The position numbers and the translations under genes are program-made. From Anaerotruncus massiliensis (ex Togo et al. 2026) (lineage in GTDB: Bacteria; Bacillota; Clostridia; Oscillospirales; Ruminococcaceae): a stretch of 64,000 nt of DNA. Shown here in pieces: positions 16,983 to 25,771 of this stretch. Under the pieces are notes generated by a model. That model worked only from the letters and a program-made list of their open reading frames with translations. It was not told the DNA's origin and made no database searches. Position 1 is the stretch's first letter, and every line of letters starts with the position of its first letter. Where the stretch lies: contig NZ_LT962687.1 in the NCBI RefSeq assembly GCF_900199635.1, positions 1,101,501-1,165,500 on the forward strand. Direction: 5' to 3'.

Positions 16983-17546
16983 TTGAACTACCGTGAAGAG
17001 ATTGCGGCCTACCGGCCGCGCGGGGAGGAGGAGGCCGCCGACCAGGCGCTCATTCTCTCGATGATCGAACATTTTCCCGATACGGTGCTCACCCGCGAAT
17101 GCCTCGCGGGGCACATCACCTCGTCGGGCTTTATCGTCAATGAGACGCGCGACAAGACGCTGATGGCGTGGCACAACATCTACCGCTCGTGGGCGTGGAC
17201 GGGCGGCCACGCGGACGGCGCGCCCGACCTGCTCGCGGTCGCGCTGCGGGAGGCGCGCGAGGAGACGGGCATCCTGCGGGTGTCGCCCCTCTCCCGGGAG
17301 ATTGCGGGGCTGGACGTGCTGACGGTGCCGGGGCATGTCAAACGGGGAAAATACGTCCCCACCCACCTGCACCTGTCGGTCTCCTACCTGCTGTCCGCGC
17401 CGGAGGACCAGCCGCTGGCCGTCAAGAGCGACGAGAACAGCGGGGTGCAGTGGATCCCGATCAGCGAGATCGAAAGCTACAGCAGCGAACCGGAGATGTA
17501 CCCCGTCTACCGCAAGCTGGTGGAACGGATGCGAAAGCTGCCGTGA
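16983..17546 (+). CDS. Nudix hydrolase
   Basis: A 187-residue protein with a complete Nudix box, GHADGAPDLLAVALREAREETGI (about 75-97; key residues G, E of REAREE, G), so it should cleave a nucleoside diphosphate linked to another group. Residues before the box (GFIVNETRDKTLMAWHN) and after it (PTHLHLSVSYLL) match Nudix proteins often found beside isopentenyl-diphosphate isomerase-like or ADP-ribose enzymes; the substrate is not predictable. The start is TTG at 16983, with AAAGGAA about 11 nt upstream. Its stop overlaps the GTG start of mutY, consistent with a repair/sanitation pair. Confidence 0.85.
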   Translation: MNYREEIAAYRPRGEEEAADQALILSMIEHFPDTVLTRECLAGHITSSGFIVNETRDKTLMAWHNIYRSWAWTGGHADGAPDLLAVALREAREETGILRVSPLSREIAGLDVLTVPGHVKRGKYVPTHLHLSVSYLLSAPEDQPLAVKSDENSGVQWIPISEIESYSSEPEMYPVYRKLVERMRKLP

Positions 17547-18595
17547 GGCTGGAGGAGATCGTAGAACCGCTGCTCGGCTGGTACGCGGAAAACGCCCGCG
17601 ACCTGCCCTGGCGGCGGGAGGTCACCCCCTACCGCGTGTGGATCTCCGAGATCATGCTCCAGCAGACCCGCGTGGAGGCGGTCAAGGGGTATTTCGCGCG
17701 GTTTATCGGCGCGCTGCCCGGCCCGGCGGAGCTGGCCGCCGTCGACGAGCGGGAGCTGCTGAAGCTGTGGGAGGGACTCGGCTACTACAGCCGCGCCCGC
17801 AACCTCCGGAAGGCCGCGCGGGTGATCATGGAAACGTACGGCGGGGAACTGCCCGCCTCCCACGAGGCGCTGCTGACGCTGCCGGGCGTCGGCCCCTATA
17901 CGGCCGGGGCGGTCGCGTCGATCGCGTTCGGCCTTCCCGAGCCCGCCGTGGACGGCAACGTGCTGCGGGTGCTCTCCCGGCTGACGGCGGATAACAGCGA
18001 CATCGCGGACCCCGCGGTCAAGCGCGCCGCCGAACGGACGGTGCGCGGGATCATCCCCGCCGGGCGCGCGGGGGCGTTCAACCAGGCGCTCATGGAACTG
18101 GGCGCGACCGTCTGCGCGCCGAACGGCCCGCCCGCCTGCGGGCGCTGCCCGCTCGCGGGCCTCTGCGCGGCGCACGCGGCGGGGAACGAAACAGCCTATC
18201 CCGTCAAGGCCGCGAAGAAGGCGCGCCGCGTCGAGGAGCGCACCGTGCTCCTGCTCGTGCGGGACGAGCTGCTCGCGCTGCGCCGCCGCCCGGCGAAGGG
18301 GCTGCTGGCGGGGCTGTGGGAGCTGCCCAACCTGCCGGGCGCGCTCGACGGCGCCGGCGCCGTCGAGGCGGCGCGGACGCTGGGGCTGGCCCCGCTGCGG
18401 GTGGAGCCGCTCGGCCCGGCCAAGCACATCTTCACCCACATCGAGTGGCACATGACCGGCTACCGCGTCACCGTCGAGGAGGCGCAGGCGGGGGAGGGGC
18501 TCGAGTGGATCGATCCCAGGGGGCTGCGGGAGGACTATCCGCTGCCCTCCGCGTTTTCGGCCTACCTCGCGCCCTATCTCGCTGCGGGCGGGTGA
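17543..18595 (+). CDS. mutY: A/G-specific adenine glycosylase MutY
   Basis: A 350-residue base-excision repair enzyme that removes adenine opposite 8-oxoguanine. Visible are the catalytic glutamate in ISEIMLQQTRVEAV (about 35-48), the helix-hairpin-helix LPGVGPYTAGAVASIAFG (about 112-129) and the catalytic aspartate in EPAVDGNVLRVLSRL. An Fe-S cluster motif is CAPNGPPACGRCPLAGLC (C-x7-C-x2-C-x5-C; the usual first spacing is six). A C-terminal Nudix-like 8-oxoG recognition domain ends the protein. The GTG start at 17543 overlaps the Nudix gene stop (GTGA), and CTGGAGGAG lies just inside. A terminator follows. Confidence 0.92.
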   Translation: MRLEEIVEPLLGWYAENARDLPWRREVTPYRVWISEIMLQQTRVEAVKGYFARFIGALPGPAELAAVDERELLKLWEGLGYYSRARNLRKAARVIMETYGGELPASHEALLTLPGVGPYTAGAVASIAFGLPEPAVDGNVLRVLSRLTADNSDIADPAVKRAAERTVRGIIPAGRAGAFNQALMELGATVCAPNGPPACGRCPLAGLCAAHAAGNETAYPVKAAKKARRVEERTVLLLVRDELLALRRRPAKGLLAGLWELPNLPGALDGAGAVEAARTLGLAPLRVEPLGPAKHIFTHIEWHMTGYRVTVEEAQAGEGLEWIDPRGLREDYPLPSAFSAYLAPYLAAGG

Positions 18596-18647
18596 CGCCG
18601 CCCGGACGTCAGGAGAAATCCGTTTGAAGTCCGGCGACCGGAGATGG

Positions 18648-18675
18648 GAGACCGCCCGTTGGGCGGTCTCTTTTT
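18648..18675 (+). terminator. Intrinsic terminator after mutY
   Basis: GAGACCGCCC / GGGCGGTCTC, loop GTT, five T. Confidence 0.85.
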
Positions 18676-18699
18676 GTCAGGGAGATTTTTCAAGCGGGG

Positions 18700-18728
18700 T
18701 TGCCGAAACAGGGAAAATGTGCTATAAT
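18700..18728 (+). promoter_or_regulatory. Promoter of the RNA/leader upstream of citrate synthase
   Basis: -35 TTGCCG (18700-18705), 17-bp spacer, -10 TATAAT (18723-18728). Confidence 0.65.
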
Positions 18729-18732
18729 AACA

Positions 18733-18866
18733 CCATCCTAAACTGGGGGAATGTTTCGTCCCCCTGTAAGCTGTAACCGGGACCGCCGGGCCCGCCCCGC
18801 GGCCGTGTGCGCCATGACGGATGGCCGTCTGCCGAGATTCGATTCGACAGGCGGCTTTGCGTTATT
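18733..18866 (+). ncRNA. Candidate structured RNA or leader upstream of citrate synthase
   Basis: About 130 nt without a gene between a good promoter and a second promoter. CCATCC (18733-18738) can pair with GGATGG (18819-18824) to close a domain. That domain contains the hairpin GGGGGA (18745-18750) / TCCCCC (18759-18764). It is followed by GCCGTCTG (18824-18831) / CAGGCGGC (18848-18855) and TTT, which resembles a weak terminator. I compared it by eye with 6S, SRP, ZTP and other common classes and found no match. Either a free small RNA or an attenuator is possible. Confidence 0.4.
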
Positions 18867-18896
18867 CAAAGTTTGGAAACGAATTGTCCACAATTT

Positions 18897-18907
18897 TTTG
18901 GTATAAT
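18897..18907 (+). promoter_or_regulatory. Second promoter before citrate synthase (extended -10)
   Basis: TTGG-TATAAT with TATAAT at 18902-18907 carries a TGn extension; no good -35 (ACGAAT at the right distance). Together with the upstream promoter, citrate synthase may have two starts. Confidence 0.5.
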
Positions 18908-18964
18908 AAGGTGATTCATTAAATCAATAAAAACATAAAGAGGAACAGAAAGGGAGTGTGACAC

Positions 18965-20338
18965 ATGTCGTCCAACAACCCGTATTCCGAGATTACGCAG
19001 GAAATACTGGACCTTTCCGAGCTCTGCCGGAAGGGCAGCGCCATTGACCCCGCGCTGTATGAGAAACTGGACGTGAAACGCGGCCTGCGCGACATCAACG
19101 GCAAGGGCGTGCTCGCGGGGCTCACCGAGATCTCCGAAATCCAGTCCAGCATGGTGGACGAGAGCGGCTCGACCATCCCCTGTGAGGGCAAGCTCTTCTA
19201 CCACGGCATCAACATCAAGGACCTCGTCTCCGGATTCATCCGCGAAAAGCGGTTCGGTTTCGAGGAAGCCGTCTACCTGCTGCTCTTCGGGCAGCTGCCC
19301 AGCGAACGGCAGCTGAAGGATTTCTCGGCCCTGCTCGCCCGTTACCGCACGCTCCCGACCAGCTTTGTGCGCGACATCATCATGAAGGCGCCGAGCCGCG
19401 ACATGATGAACACCCTCGCGCGCAGCGTGCTCACCCTCTATTCCTACGACGACCGCGCCGACGACATCAGCATCCCCAACGTGCTGCGCCAGTGCCTCCA
19501 GCTCATCGCGCTCTTCCCGCTGCTGTCGGTCTACGGCTACCAGGCCTACAACCACTACCACGAGGGACAGAGCCTCTATATCCACGCGCCCGACCCCGAG
19601 CTTTCGACGGCAGAGAACATCCTGCGCATCCTGCGCCCCGACAGCAAGTACACCGCCCTGGAGGCCCGCGTGCTCGACGTGGCGCTCGTGCTCCACGCGG
19701 AGCACGGCGGCGGCAACAACTCGACCTTCACCACCCATGTCGTCTCCTCCTCCGCGACCGACACCTATTCGGTCATCGCGGCCGCGATCGGCTCCCTCAA
19801 GGGCCCGCGGCACGGCGGCGCGAACATCAAGGTCGTCAAGATGTTCGACGACATGAAGAAGACCCTGCCCGACTGGACCGACGAGGACGCCGTGCGCGGC
19901 TACCTCAAGGCGCTGCTCAACAAGCAGGCGTTCGACCACGCGGGGCTCATCTACGGCATGGGCCACGCGGTCTACTCCCTCTCCGACCCGCGCGCCGACA
20001 TCTTCCGCGCGTTCGTCAAATCGCTGTCGGAGGAGAAGGGGCTCGACAAGGAATACGAGCTCTACTCCCTCGTCGAGCGGCTCGCCCCCGAGGTCATCGG
20101 CGAGGAGCGCCGCATCTACAAAGGCGTCTCCGCCAACGTCGACTTCTACAGCGGCTTCGTCTACAGCATGCTCGACCTGCCGACCGAGCTGTTCACCCCG
20201 ATCTTCGCCATCGCACGCATCGCGGGCTGGAGCGCCCACCGCATCGAGGAACTGTGCAACGCGGGCAAGATCATCCGCCCCGCCTACCAGAGCGTGGCGC
20301 CCCGCGCCGACTACATCCCGCTGCACGAGCGGCAATAA
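18965..20338 (+). CDS. gltA: Citrate synthase
   Basis: A 457-residue enzyme that condenses acetyl-CoA and oxaloacetate to citrate. The catalytic triad motifs of the citrate synthase family are present: HAEHGGGNNSTF (His), GPRHGGANIKVV (His) and NVDFYSGFVYSML (Asp). An N-terminal extension of about 70 residues (ELCRKGSAIDPALYEKLDVKRG) is typical of the clostridial form. The ATG follows GAAAGGGAGTG. It is transcribed alone from one or two promoters and ended by a strong terminator. In anaerobes the enzyme usually feeds glutamate synthesis (established knowledge); no other TCA genes are near. Confidence 0.93.
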   Translation: MSSNNPYSEITQEILDLSELCRKGSAIDPALYEKLDVKRGLRDINGKGVLAGLTEISEIQSSMVDESGSTIPCEGKLFYHGINIKDLVSGFIREKRFGFEEAVYLLLFGQLPSERQLKDFSALLARYRTLPTSFVRDIIMKAPSRDMMNTLARSVLTLYSYDDRADDISIPNVLRQCLQLIALFPLLSVYGYQAYNHYHEGQSLYIHAPDPELSTAENILRILRPDSKYTALEARVLDVALVLHAEHGGGNNSTFTTHVVSSSATDTYSVIAAAIGSLKGPRHGGANIKVVKMFDDMKKTLPDWTDEDAVRGYLKALLNKQAFDHAGLIYGMGHAVYSLSDPRADIFRAFVKSLSEEKGLDKEYELYSLVERLAPEVIGEERRIYKGVSANVDFYSGFVYSMLDLPTELFTPIFAIARIAGWSAHRIEELCNAGKIIRPAYQSVAPRADYIPLHERQ

Positions 20339-20348
20339 CGGAAGCCCA

Positions 20349-20378
20349 GAGGCCCGCCGTCCGGCGGGCCTCTTTTTT
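20349..20378 (+). terminator. Intrinsic terminator after citrate synthase
   Basis: GAGGCCCGCCG / CGGCGGGCCTC and a run of T. Confidence 0.9.
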
Positions 20379-20497
20379 GTGCGCCGAAATCCATAAAGGC
20401 GGGGGCGGGGACGGGCCTGCGATTTGTCGATTTTGCGGGAATGGCATTTTGGGAGAAGATGTGTTAAGATAGACTGATGGAAAGAGAGGGGTACGGA

Positions 20498-22255
20498 ATG
20501 AACCGGCAAATCAAAACCAGCGAGCTGCTTCGGCGGTTCGCTCCTTATTTTAAGAAATACCGCGGGGTGCTGGCGCTCGACCTCTTCTGCGCCTCGCTGA
20601 CGACGGTGTGCGAGCTGGTGCTGCCGCTGATGGTGCGGTATATCACCGACCTCGGCATGAACGACCTGGCGAGCCTCACCGTTTCGCTCATCCTGAAGAT
20701 CGGGCTGCTCTACCTGCTGCTGCGGGTGATCGACATGGCCGCCAACTACTACATGCAGAACATCGGCCACATCATGGGCGCGCACATCGAGACGGACATG
20801 CGCAGCGACCTGTTCGAGCATCTCCAGCGGCTCTCCTTCACCTATTTCGACAGCACCAAGATCGGCCAGCTGATGGCGCGTATCACGAGCGACCTGTTCG
20901 ACGTGACCGAGTTCGCCCACCACTGCCCCGAGGAGTACTTTATCGCGGCGCTCAAGATCGTCGTGTCCTTCATCATCCTCGCGAACACCAACCTCTGGCT
21001 CACGCTGATCATCTTCGCGCTCATCCCGCTGATGGTCCTCTGCGCCACCTATTTTAACCAGCGGATGCGCCGCGCCTTCAAAAAGTCGCGCAACCAGATC
21101 GGCGAGCTCAACGCGCAGGTGGAGGACAGCCTGCTCGGCATCCGGGTGGTCAAATCGTTCGCCAACGAGCAGATCGAGCGGGAGAAGTTCCGCGAGGGCA
21201 ACGAGGAATTCCTCGACATCAAGCGGGAGCAGTACCACTACATGGCGGGCTTCGGCAGCGTGACCCGCATCTTCGACGGCATCATGTACGCCGCCGTGAT
21301 GATCGCGGGCGGGCTCTTCATGATCTACGGGCAGATCAACGCGGCCGACCTGATGGCCTACCTGCTCTATGTGACGACGCTGCTCACCACCATCCGCAGG
21401 ATCGTCGAGTTCACCGAACAGTTCCAGCGCGGCATGACGGGCATCGAGCGGTTCCTTGAGGTGGTCGACGCGCCGGTGGACATCCACGACGCGCCCGGCG
21501 CGAAGGAGCTTCGGGACGTGGCGGGCGACATCGCCTTCGAGCATGTGGCCTTCCATTATTCGGACGACGACCACTGCGTGCTCTCGGACATCAACCTGCA
21601 CGTGCGCCCGGGGGACAGCGTGGCCCTTGTCGGGCCGTCGGGCGGCGGCAAGACGACGCTTTGCAGCCTCATCCCGCGCTTTTACGACGTGACCGAGGGG
21701 CGCATCCTCGTCGACGGGCAGGATATCCGCGGTCTCACGCTCGAGTCCCTGCGCAAGAATATCGGCGTCGTGCAGCAGGAGGTCTACCTCTTCGCGGGCA
21801 GCGTCTTTGAAAACATCTCCTACGGCCGCCCGGGGGCGAGCCGCGAGGAGGTCGTCGAGGCGGCGAAGCTCGCGGGCGCGCACGACTTCATCATGGAGTT
21901 CCCCGACGGGTACGACACCTACGTGGGGGAGCGCGGGGTGCGCCTCTCGGGCGGGCAGAAGCAGCGGATCAGCATCGCGCGGGTCTTCCTCAAGAACCCG
22001 CCCATCCTCATCCTCGACGAGGCGACCTCCGCGCTCGACAACGAGAGCGAACGGATCGTCCAGCAGTCGCTTGAGACGCTTGCGAAGGGGCGGACCACCT
22101 TTACGATCGCCCACCGCCTGACGACCATCCGCGGCGCGCAGCTCATCCTCGTGCTGACCGAGGAGGGGATCGCCGAGCAGGGCACCCACGCCGAGCTGAT
22201 GGCGAAGGGCGGGCTCTACCACCGCCTCTACAGCATGTACACCGAGATGGAATAG
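20498..22255 (+). CDS. ABC exporter, fused permease-ATPase (MsbA/LmrA-like)
   Basis: A 585-residue half-transporter that acts as a dimer. The N-terminal 330 residues form the six-helix type I exporter domain with the usual coupling segments (FEHLQRLSFTYFDSTKIGQLMARITSD). The ATPase follows with Walker A GPSGGGKTT, Q-loop VQQEVYLF, signature LSGGQKQRISIAR, Walker B ILILDEATSALD and the switch histidine in TIAHRLTT. ATG 20498 has GAGAGGGG upstream; ATG 20477 is in frame but lacks a site. Two MATE exporters follow closely, so a multidrug efflux unit is plausible. The substrate is unknown. Confidence 0.9.
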   Translation: MNRQIKTSELLRRFAPYFKKYRGVLALDLFCASLTTVCELVLPLMVRYITDLGMNDLASLTVSLILKIGLLYLLLRVIDMAANYYMQNIGHIMGAHIETDMRSDLFEHLQRLSFTYFDSTKIGQLMARITSDLFDVTEFAHHCPEEYFIAALKIVVSFIILANTNLWLTLIIFALIPLMVLCATYFNQRMRRAFKKSRNQIGELNAQVEDSLLGIRVVKSFANEQIEREKFREGNEEFLDIKREQYHYMAGFGSVTRIFDGIMYAAVMIAGGLFMIYGQINAADLMAYLLYVTTLLTTIRRIVEFTEQFQRGMTGIERFLEVVDAPVDIHDAPGAKELRDVAGDIAFEHVAFHYSDDDHCVLSDINLHVRPGDSVALVGPSGGGKTTLCSLIPRFYDVTEGRILVDGQDIRGLTLESLRKNIGVVQQEVYLFAGSVFENISYGRPGASREEVVEAAKLAGAHDFIMEFPDGYDTYVGERGVRLSGGQKQRISIARVFLKNPPILILDEATSALDNESERIVQQSLETLAKGRTTFTIAHRLTTIRGAQLILVLTEEGIAEQGTHAELMAKGGLYHRLYSMYTEME

Positions 22256-22281
22256 GCTTTTGGCGCGGAAGGACCGATGAA

Positions 22282-23634
22282 ATGGTAAGGGATATGACGG
22301 CCGGCAGCCCGTCGAAGATCCTTGTGACCTTCGCGCTGCCCATGATCCTCGGCAACGTCTTTCAGCAGCTCTACAACATCGTGGACTCGGTGGTGGTGGG
22401 GAACTTCGTGGGCTCCGACGCGCTCGCGGCGGTCGGGGCCTCCTATCCGGTCACCTTCCTGTTCATCGCGGTCGCCACCGGCGCCTCGATCGGCTGCTCG
22501 GTGGTGATCTCGCAGTTTTACGGCGCCAAGCGGATCACCGAGATGAAATCGTCGGTCTTTACCGCGCTCACCTCGATGATGACGCTGAGCGCCCTGCTTT
22601 TGCTCGCCGGGCTGCTGCTCGCGCGCCCGCTACTTTTGCTCATGCGCACGCCGGGCAACATCTTTTCCGACGCGGACGCCTACCTGCGCATCTATGTGGC
22701 GGCGGTGCCCTTCCTATTTCTCTACAACACCTCGACGGCCGCCTTCAACGCCCTCGGGGACAGCCGCACCCCCCTCTGGCTGCTGATGCTCTCGTCGGTG
22801 ACCAACATCTTCCTCGACCTGCTCTTCGTCATTCGGTTCGGGATGGGGGTGCCGGGCGTGGCGTGGGCGACCCTCATCGCGCAGGCGCTCGCCTCCCTGC
22901 TGGCGTTTTTTGTGCTGCTGCGCCGCCTCAGGCGGATGCCGTGCGAGGGGAAGCCCCACGTCTTTGAATGCGAGCGCCTCCGGCACATCTGCCGGGTGGC
23001 GGTGCCGTCGATCGTCCAGCAGTCGATCGTCTCGTTCGGCGCGCTCTTCGTGCAGGCGCTCGTCAACGGCTACGGCTCCGACGTGATCGCGGGCTACACC
23101 GCCGCGACCAAGATCGACAGCATCGCGATCATGCCGATGCTCAACGTCGGCAACGCCGTCTCCTCCTTCACCGCGCAGAACATCGGTGCGGCGAAGCCCG
23201 GGCGGGTGGGGAAGGGTCTGCGCGCGGCGGTCGTGATGTCGGCGGTCATCGGTGGCGCGACCACCGCCGTGCTGTGGGGGTTCGGCCCGCAGTTCGTCGG
23301 GCTCTTCGTCGATTCCTCCGCCAACGCCGCAGTGATCGCGGCGGGCGTCGAATACCTCACCGTCGTCTCCCTCTTCTACGCGGTAATGGGGATCATGTGC
23401 GATTTCAACGGCGTGCTGCGCGGCGCGGGGGACATGAAGGTGTTCATGATCGGGACGCTGGGCAATTTTTCGGCGCGCGTCGTCCTCGCCTACACGCTCG
23501 CGGCGTTTATCGGGGAGGCCGCCGTCTGGTGGTCGATCCCGATGGGCTGGACAATCGGCCTCGTCATCGCGGCCGCCCGGTTCTTTTCGGGCGGCTGGAA
23601 AACGAAATCCATCATTGAGGACGCGCCCCACTGA
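22282..23634 (+). CDS. MATE family efflux transporter
   Basis: A 450-residue membrane protein with 12 expected helices in two halves. The start RDMTAGSPSKILVTFALPMILGNVFQQLYNIVDSVVVG is the hallmark of clostridial MATE/NorM-DinF-like proteins. The cation-coupled export substrate is unknown. It lies 26 nt after the ABC exporter and 23 nt before another MATE gene, probably all in one operon. Confidence 0.9.
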   Translation: MVRDMTAGSPSKILVTFALPMILGNVFQQLYNIVDSVVVGNFVGSDALAAVGASYPVTFLFIAVATGASIGCSVVISQFYGAKRITEMKSSVFTALTSMMTLSALLLLAGLLLARPLLLLMRTPGNIFSDADAYLRIYVAAVPFLFLYNTSTAAFNALGDSRTPLWLLMLSSVTNIFLDLLFVIRFGMGVPGVAWATLIAQALASLLAFFVLLRRLRRMPCEGKPHVFECERLRHICRVAVPSIVQQSIVSFGALFVQALVNGYGSDVIAGYTAATKIDSIAIMPMLNVGNAVSSFTAQNIGAAKPGRVGKGLRAAVVMSAVIGGATTAVLWGFGPQFVGLFVDSSANAAVIAAGVEYLTVVSLFYAVMGIMCDFNGVLRGAGDMKVFMIGTLGNFSARVVLAYTLAAFIGEAAVWWSIPMGWTIGLVIAAARFFSGGWKTKSIIEDAPH

Positions 23635-23657
23635 AGGCGCGCCCGGACAGGAGCTCT

Positions 23658-25025
23658 ATGCCAGCACAATCGCTTGCCGGAAAGGCGCGGCGCGCCGAGG
23701 TCCGGTCGGAATATTTCCGCTACCTCGTCCCGACGATCATCGGGCAGGTGGCGCATTGCTGCTACTGCCTGGCCGACGTCTTTTTCGTCGGCATGGCGGT
23801 GGGGGAAAACGGGCTCGCGGCGCTTAACGTCGCGCTGCCCATCTTTACCGTCTACACCACCTTTTCCATCCTGATCGGCGTCGGCGCGGCGACCACGATT
23901 TCGGTCTGCCGCGGCGAGGGGGACCCCGAAAGCGGCGACCGCGTCTTTACGATGGCGGTCGTTTCGGTGCTTGCGGCCGGCGCGCTGCTCTCCGTCTTCG
24001 GGACGCTCTTCCTGCGGCAGATCGCCTGCCTCTTCGGCGCGACCGACCTGATCGTCGGGAACGTTGTCGCCTACCTGTCTCCGATCAGTCCCCTCTGCTT
24101 CGTCTATATGCTTTCGAGCGCGATGTGCGTCATCGTGCGCAGCGACGGCAATCCCCGGCTCGTGATGGTCGCGGGAGCGGCGGGCAACGCCGCCAACATC
24201 CTGCTCGACTATCTCTTCGTGATCCCGCTGGGGATGGGGACGTTCGGCGCGGGGCTTGCGACAATCATCGGCCCCTTCATCACCTGCGGGCTGCTGAGCC
24301 TGCACTTTGTCACCCGCCGTAACGAGGTGCGCTTCACCCGGCGGTTCTTCTCTCCCCGCCTCTGGTGGCGGATGGTCAAAAACGGCGCGGGCTCGGGGGT
24401 GCTTGAGACCTCGGCGGGCTTCGTCATTCTCATGTTCAACATCGTGCTCATCCGGGTGGGCGGGGAGACGGCGGTCGCGGTCTTCTCGATCATCTCCAAC
24501 ATCGGCTATGTGGGCAAGGGCATCTTCAACGGCATGGCGCAGGCCGCCCAGCCGATCATCTCGATCAGCTACGGCTCGGGCTGGTACGGGAGGATGAAGG
24601 CGGTCGACCGGGTCGCGGCGGCCACGGCGGTGCTCTTTTCGCTCGCGGTCTACGGGGTCATCCTGCTCTTCCCGGGGCAGATCATCGGGCTTTTCATCTC
24701 GACCGACGCGCGGGTGCTCGCCATCGGCGTGCCCGCCGTGATGCTCTACTTCCTCTCGCTGCCCTTCACCGGCGCGAACACGATCCTCATGTACTATTTC
24801 CAGTCGATCGAGCAGTCGCTCTGCACGACGGCCGTCGCCCTGCTGCGCGGCATCGTGCTCGTCTACCTGGCGCTGCGGGCCTTCTCCGCGCTGTGGGGGC
24901 TCAGCGGCGTGTGGCTCGCGCTTTTCGCGGCGGAGGCGCTCACCTTCGCGATCTTCTTCCCCGTCAAGCTGCGCCTCAACCGCGGGTTCCGGGAGACGGA
25001 CGACGGCCCGAAGCAATCTCTGTGA
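23658..25025 (+). CDS. MATE family efflux transporter (second copy, MepA-like)
   Basis: A 455-residue multi-spanning protein. RYLVPTIIGQVAHCCYCLADVFFVG near the N-terminus and GAGLATIIGPFITCG further on fit MATE transporters. It is distinct from the previous gene in sequence, so this is not a recent duplication. ATG 23658 has AGGAG about 6 nt upstream. Its stop is 10 nt before a lipoprotein gene. The substrate is not predictable. Confidence 0.88.
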   Translation: MPAQSLAGKARRAEVRSEYFRYLVPTIIGQVAHCCYCLADVFFVGMAVGENGLAALNVALPIFTVYTTFSILIGVGAATTISVCRGEGDPESGDRVFTMAVVSVLAAGALLSVFGTLFLRQIACLFGATDLIVGNVVAYLSPISPLCFVYMLSSAMCVIVRSDGNPRLVMVAGAAGNAANILLDYLFVIPLGMGTFGAGLATIIGPFITCGLLSLHFVTRRNEVRFTRRFFSPRLWWRMVKNGAGSGVLETSAGFVILMFNIVLIRVGGETAVAVFSIISNIGYVGKGIFNGMAQAAQPIISISYGSGWYGRMKAVDRVAAATAVLFSLAVYGVILLFPGQIIGLFISTDARVLAIGVPAVMLYFLSLPFTGANTILMYYFQSIEQSLCTTAVALLRGIVLVYLALRAFSALWGLSGVWLALFAAEALTFAIFFPVKLRLNRGFRETDDGPKQSL

Positions 25026-25035
25026 GGTGGATGAT

Positions 25036-25386
25036 ATGAAAAAGCTGGTTTTTTGCCTGTGCGTTTTCCTCCTGCTGTCCGGCTGCGCCCGGCCGATGAG
25101 CATGGACACCGTCGGGAAGGAGCCGAATTTTGCCGGGGTCGTCGAAGAGGCGCGCGAGGGGAGCATCCTCGTCCGCGTCAACGAGGACGAGGAGGTCTGC
25201 CGTACCAGCGATCTCGTCAGCGTCTCGCTGGACGCGGCGCTGGGGGACAGCATGACGCACTTCAGCGTGGGGGACGCGGTGCGCGTCTACTACGACGGGA
25301 CGATCGCCGAGAGCTACCCGGCGCAGGTCGACACGGTGTACGCGATCATTCTGGTGAAGCCCCCGGAGGACGGGCAGGCCCGGTGA
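25036..25386 (+). CDS. Small lipoprotein
   Basis: A 116-residue protein with a lipoprotein signal (KKLVFCLCVFLLLSGC, lipobox LLSGC), so it is anchored outside the membrane. The mature part looks like a small beta-barrel (GVVEEAREGSILVRVNEDEE... VGDAVRVYYDG), similar in style to DUF3221-like lipoproteins; this is a weak resemblance. ATG 25036 is preferred because GAGGTGG is at a better distance than for ATG 25027. It is the last gene of the efflux operon. Confidence 0.7.
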   Translation: MKKLVFCLCVFLLLSGCARPMSMDTVGKEPNFAGVVEEAREGSILVRVNEDEEVCRTSDLVSVSLDAALGDSMTHFSVGDAVRVYYDGTIAESYPAQVDTVYAIILVKPPEDGQAR

Positions 25387-25512
25387 TTGCGGCCGTCCGC
25401 GGGCGGGTGGAAAAACCGCTGGCAGAAAGAGTATGACATGTCGTGCAATTCGACAAAAAGAATCCTGCAAGATCGTACATTTTAAATCAACCCTCCAATC
25501 TTTCAAAACGGT

Positions 25513-25552
25513 GCATTTTCCAATTGAAAATGCCGGCGGAATCCTGTAAACT
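25513..25552 (+). promoter_or_regulatory. Purine operon promoter overlapped by a palindrome
   Basis: -35 TTGAAA (25524-25529), 17-bp spacer, -10 TAAACT (25547-25552). GCATTTTC (25513-25520) and GAAAATGC (25526-25533) form an 8-bp inverted repeat that covers the -35. It may be a repressor site for purine control; it does not resemble the B. subtilis PurBox. Confidence 0.55.
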
Positions 25553-25584
25553 GGAAGTGTATTTTGATTGCGGAGGTGGCGGAA

Positions 25585-25695
25585 ATGGCTCTTCTGATGG
25601 GCGAATGCGGATCATCAAGGGAGAGCTGCATCCGGCTGGCAGGCGGCCTTTTGGGGCGTGCGGCGGGCGGGTCCGCCATGCCTTCGCGGAAGTAG
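25585..25695 (+). CDS. Putative 36-residue leader peptide of the purine operon
   Basis: An ATG 8 nt after a perfect GGAGG (25572-25576) opens a 36-codon frame that is rich in glycine (7 of 36) and ends with TAG at 25693-25695, two nucleotides before a terminator hairpin. There is no similarity I recognise. Position and ribosome site are those of an attenuator leader peptide, in which ribosome position could control the terminator. It could equally be a chance frame in the leader; confidence is limited. Confidence 0.35.
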   Translation: MALLMGECGSSRESCIRLAGGLLGRAAGGSAMPSRK

Positions 25696-25697
25696 TG

Positions 25698-25731
25698 CAG
25701 GTTGCGAGCGATCGCAGCCTGTTTTTCATTT
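25698..25731 (+). terminator. Terminator/attenuator in the purine operon leader
   Basis: CAGGTTGCGA / TCGCAGCCTG (one G-U pair), loop GCGA, then TTTTT, lying between the promoter and purE. This implies control by readthrough. Confidence 0.65.
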
Positions 25732-25771
25732 GCAGAAAACAAAATCGGAAATGGAAAGGGAAGTGTCGAAA

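Noticed and set aside
18866-22222. 1118-codon open frame on the minus strand
   Set aside because: It runs antisense through citrate synthase and the ABC exporter, both clear genes. Such long antisense frames come from high GC at third positions.
25555-25735. Known purine-related riboswitch (guanine, ZTP, PRPP, THF)
   Set aside because: None of the conserved cores I know could be placed by eye. A covariance search would be needed to be sure.
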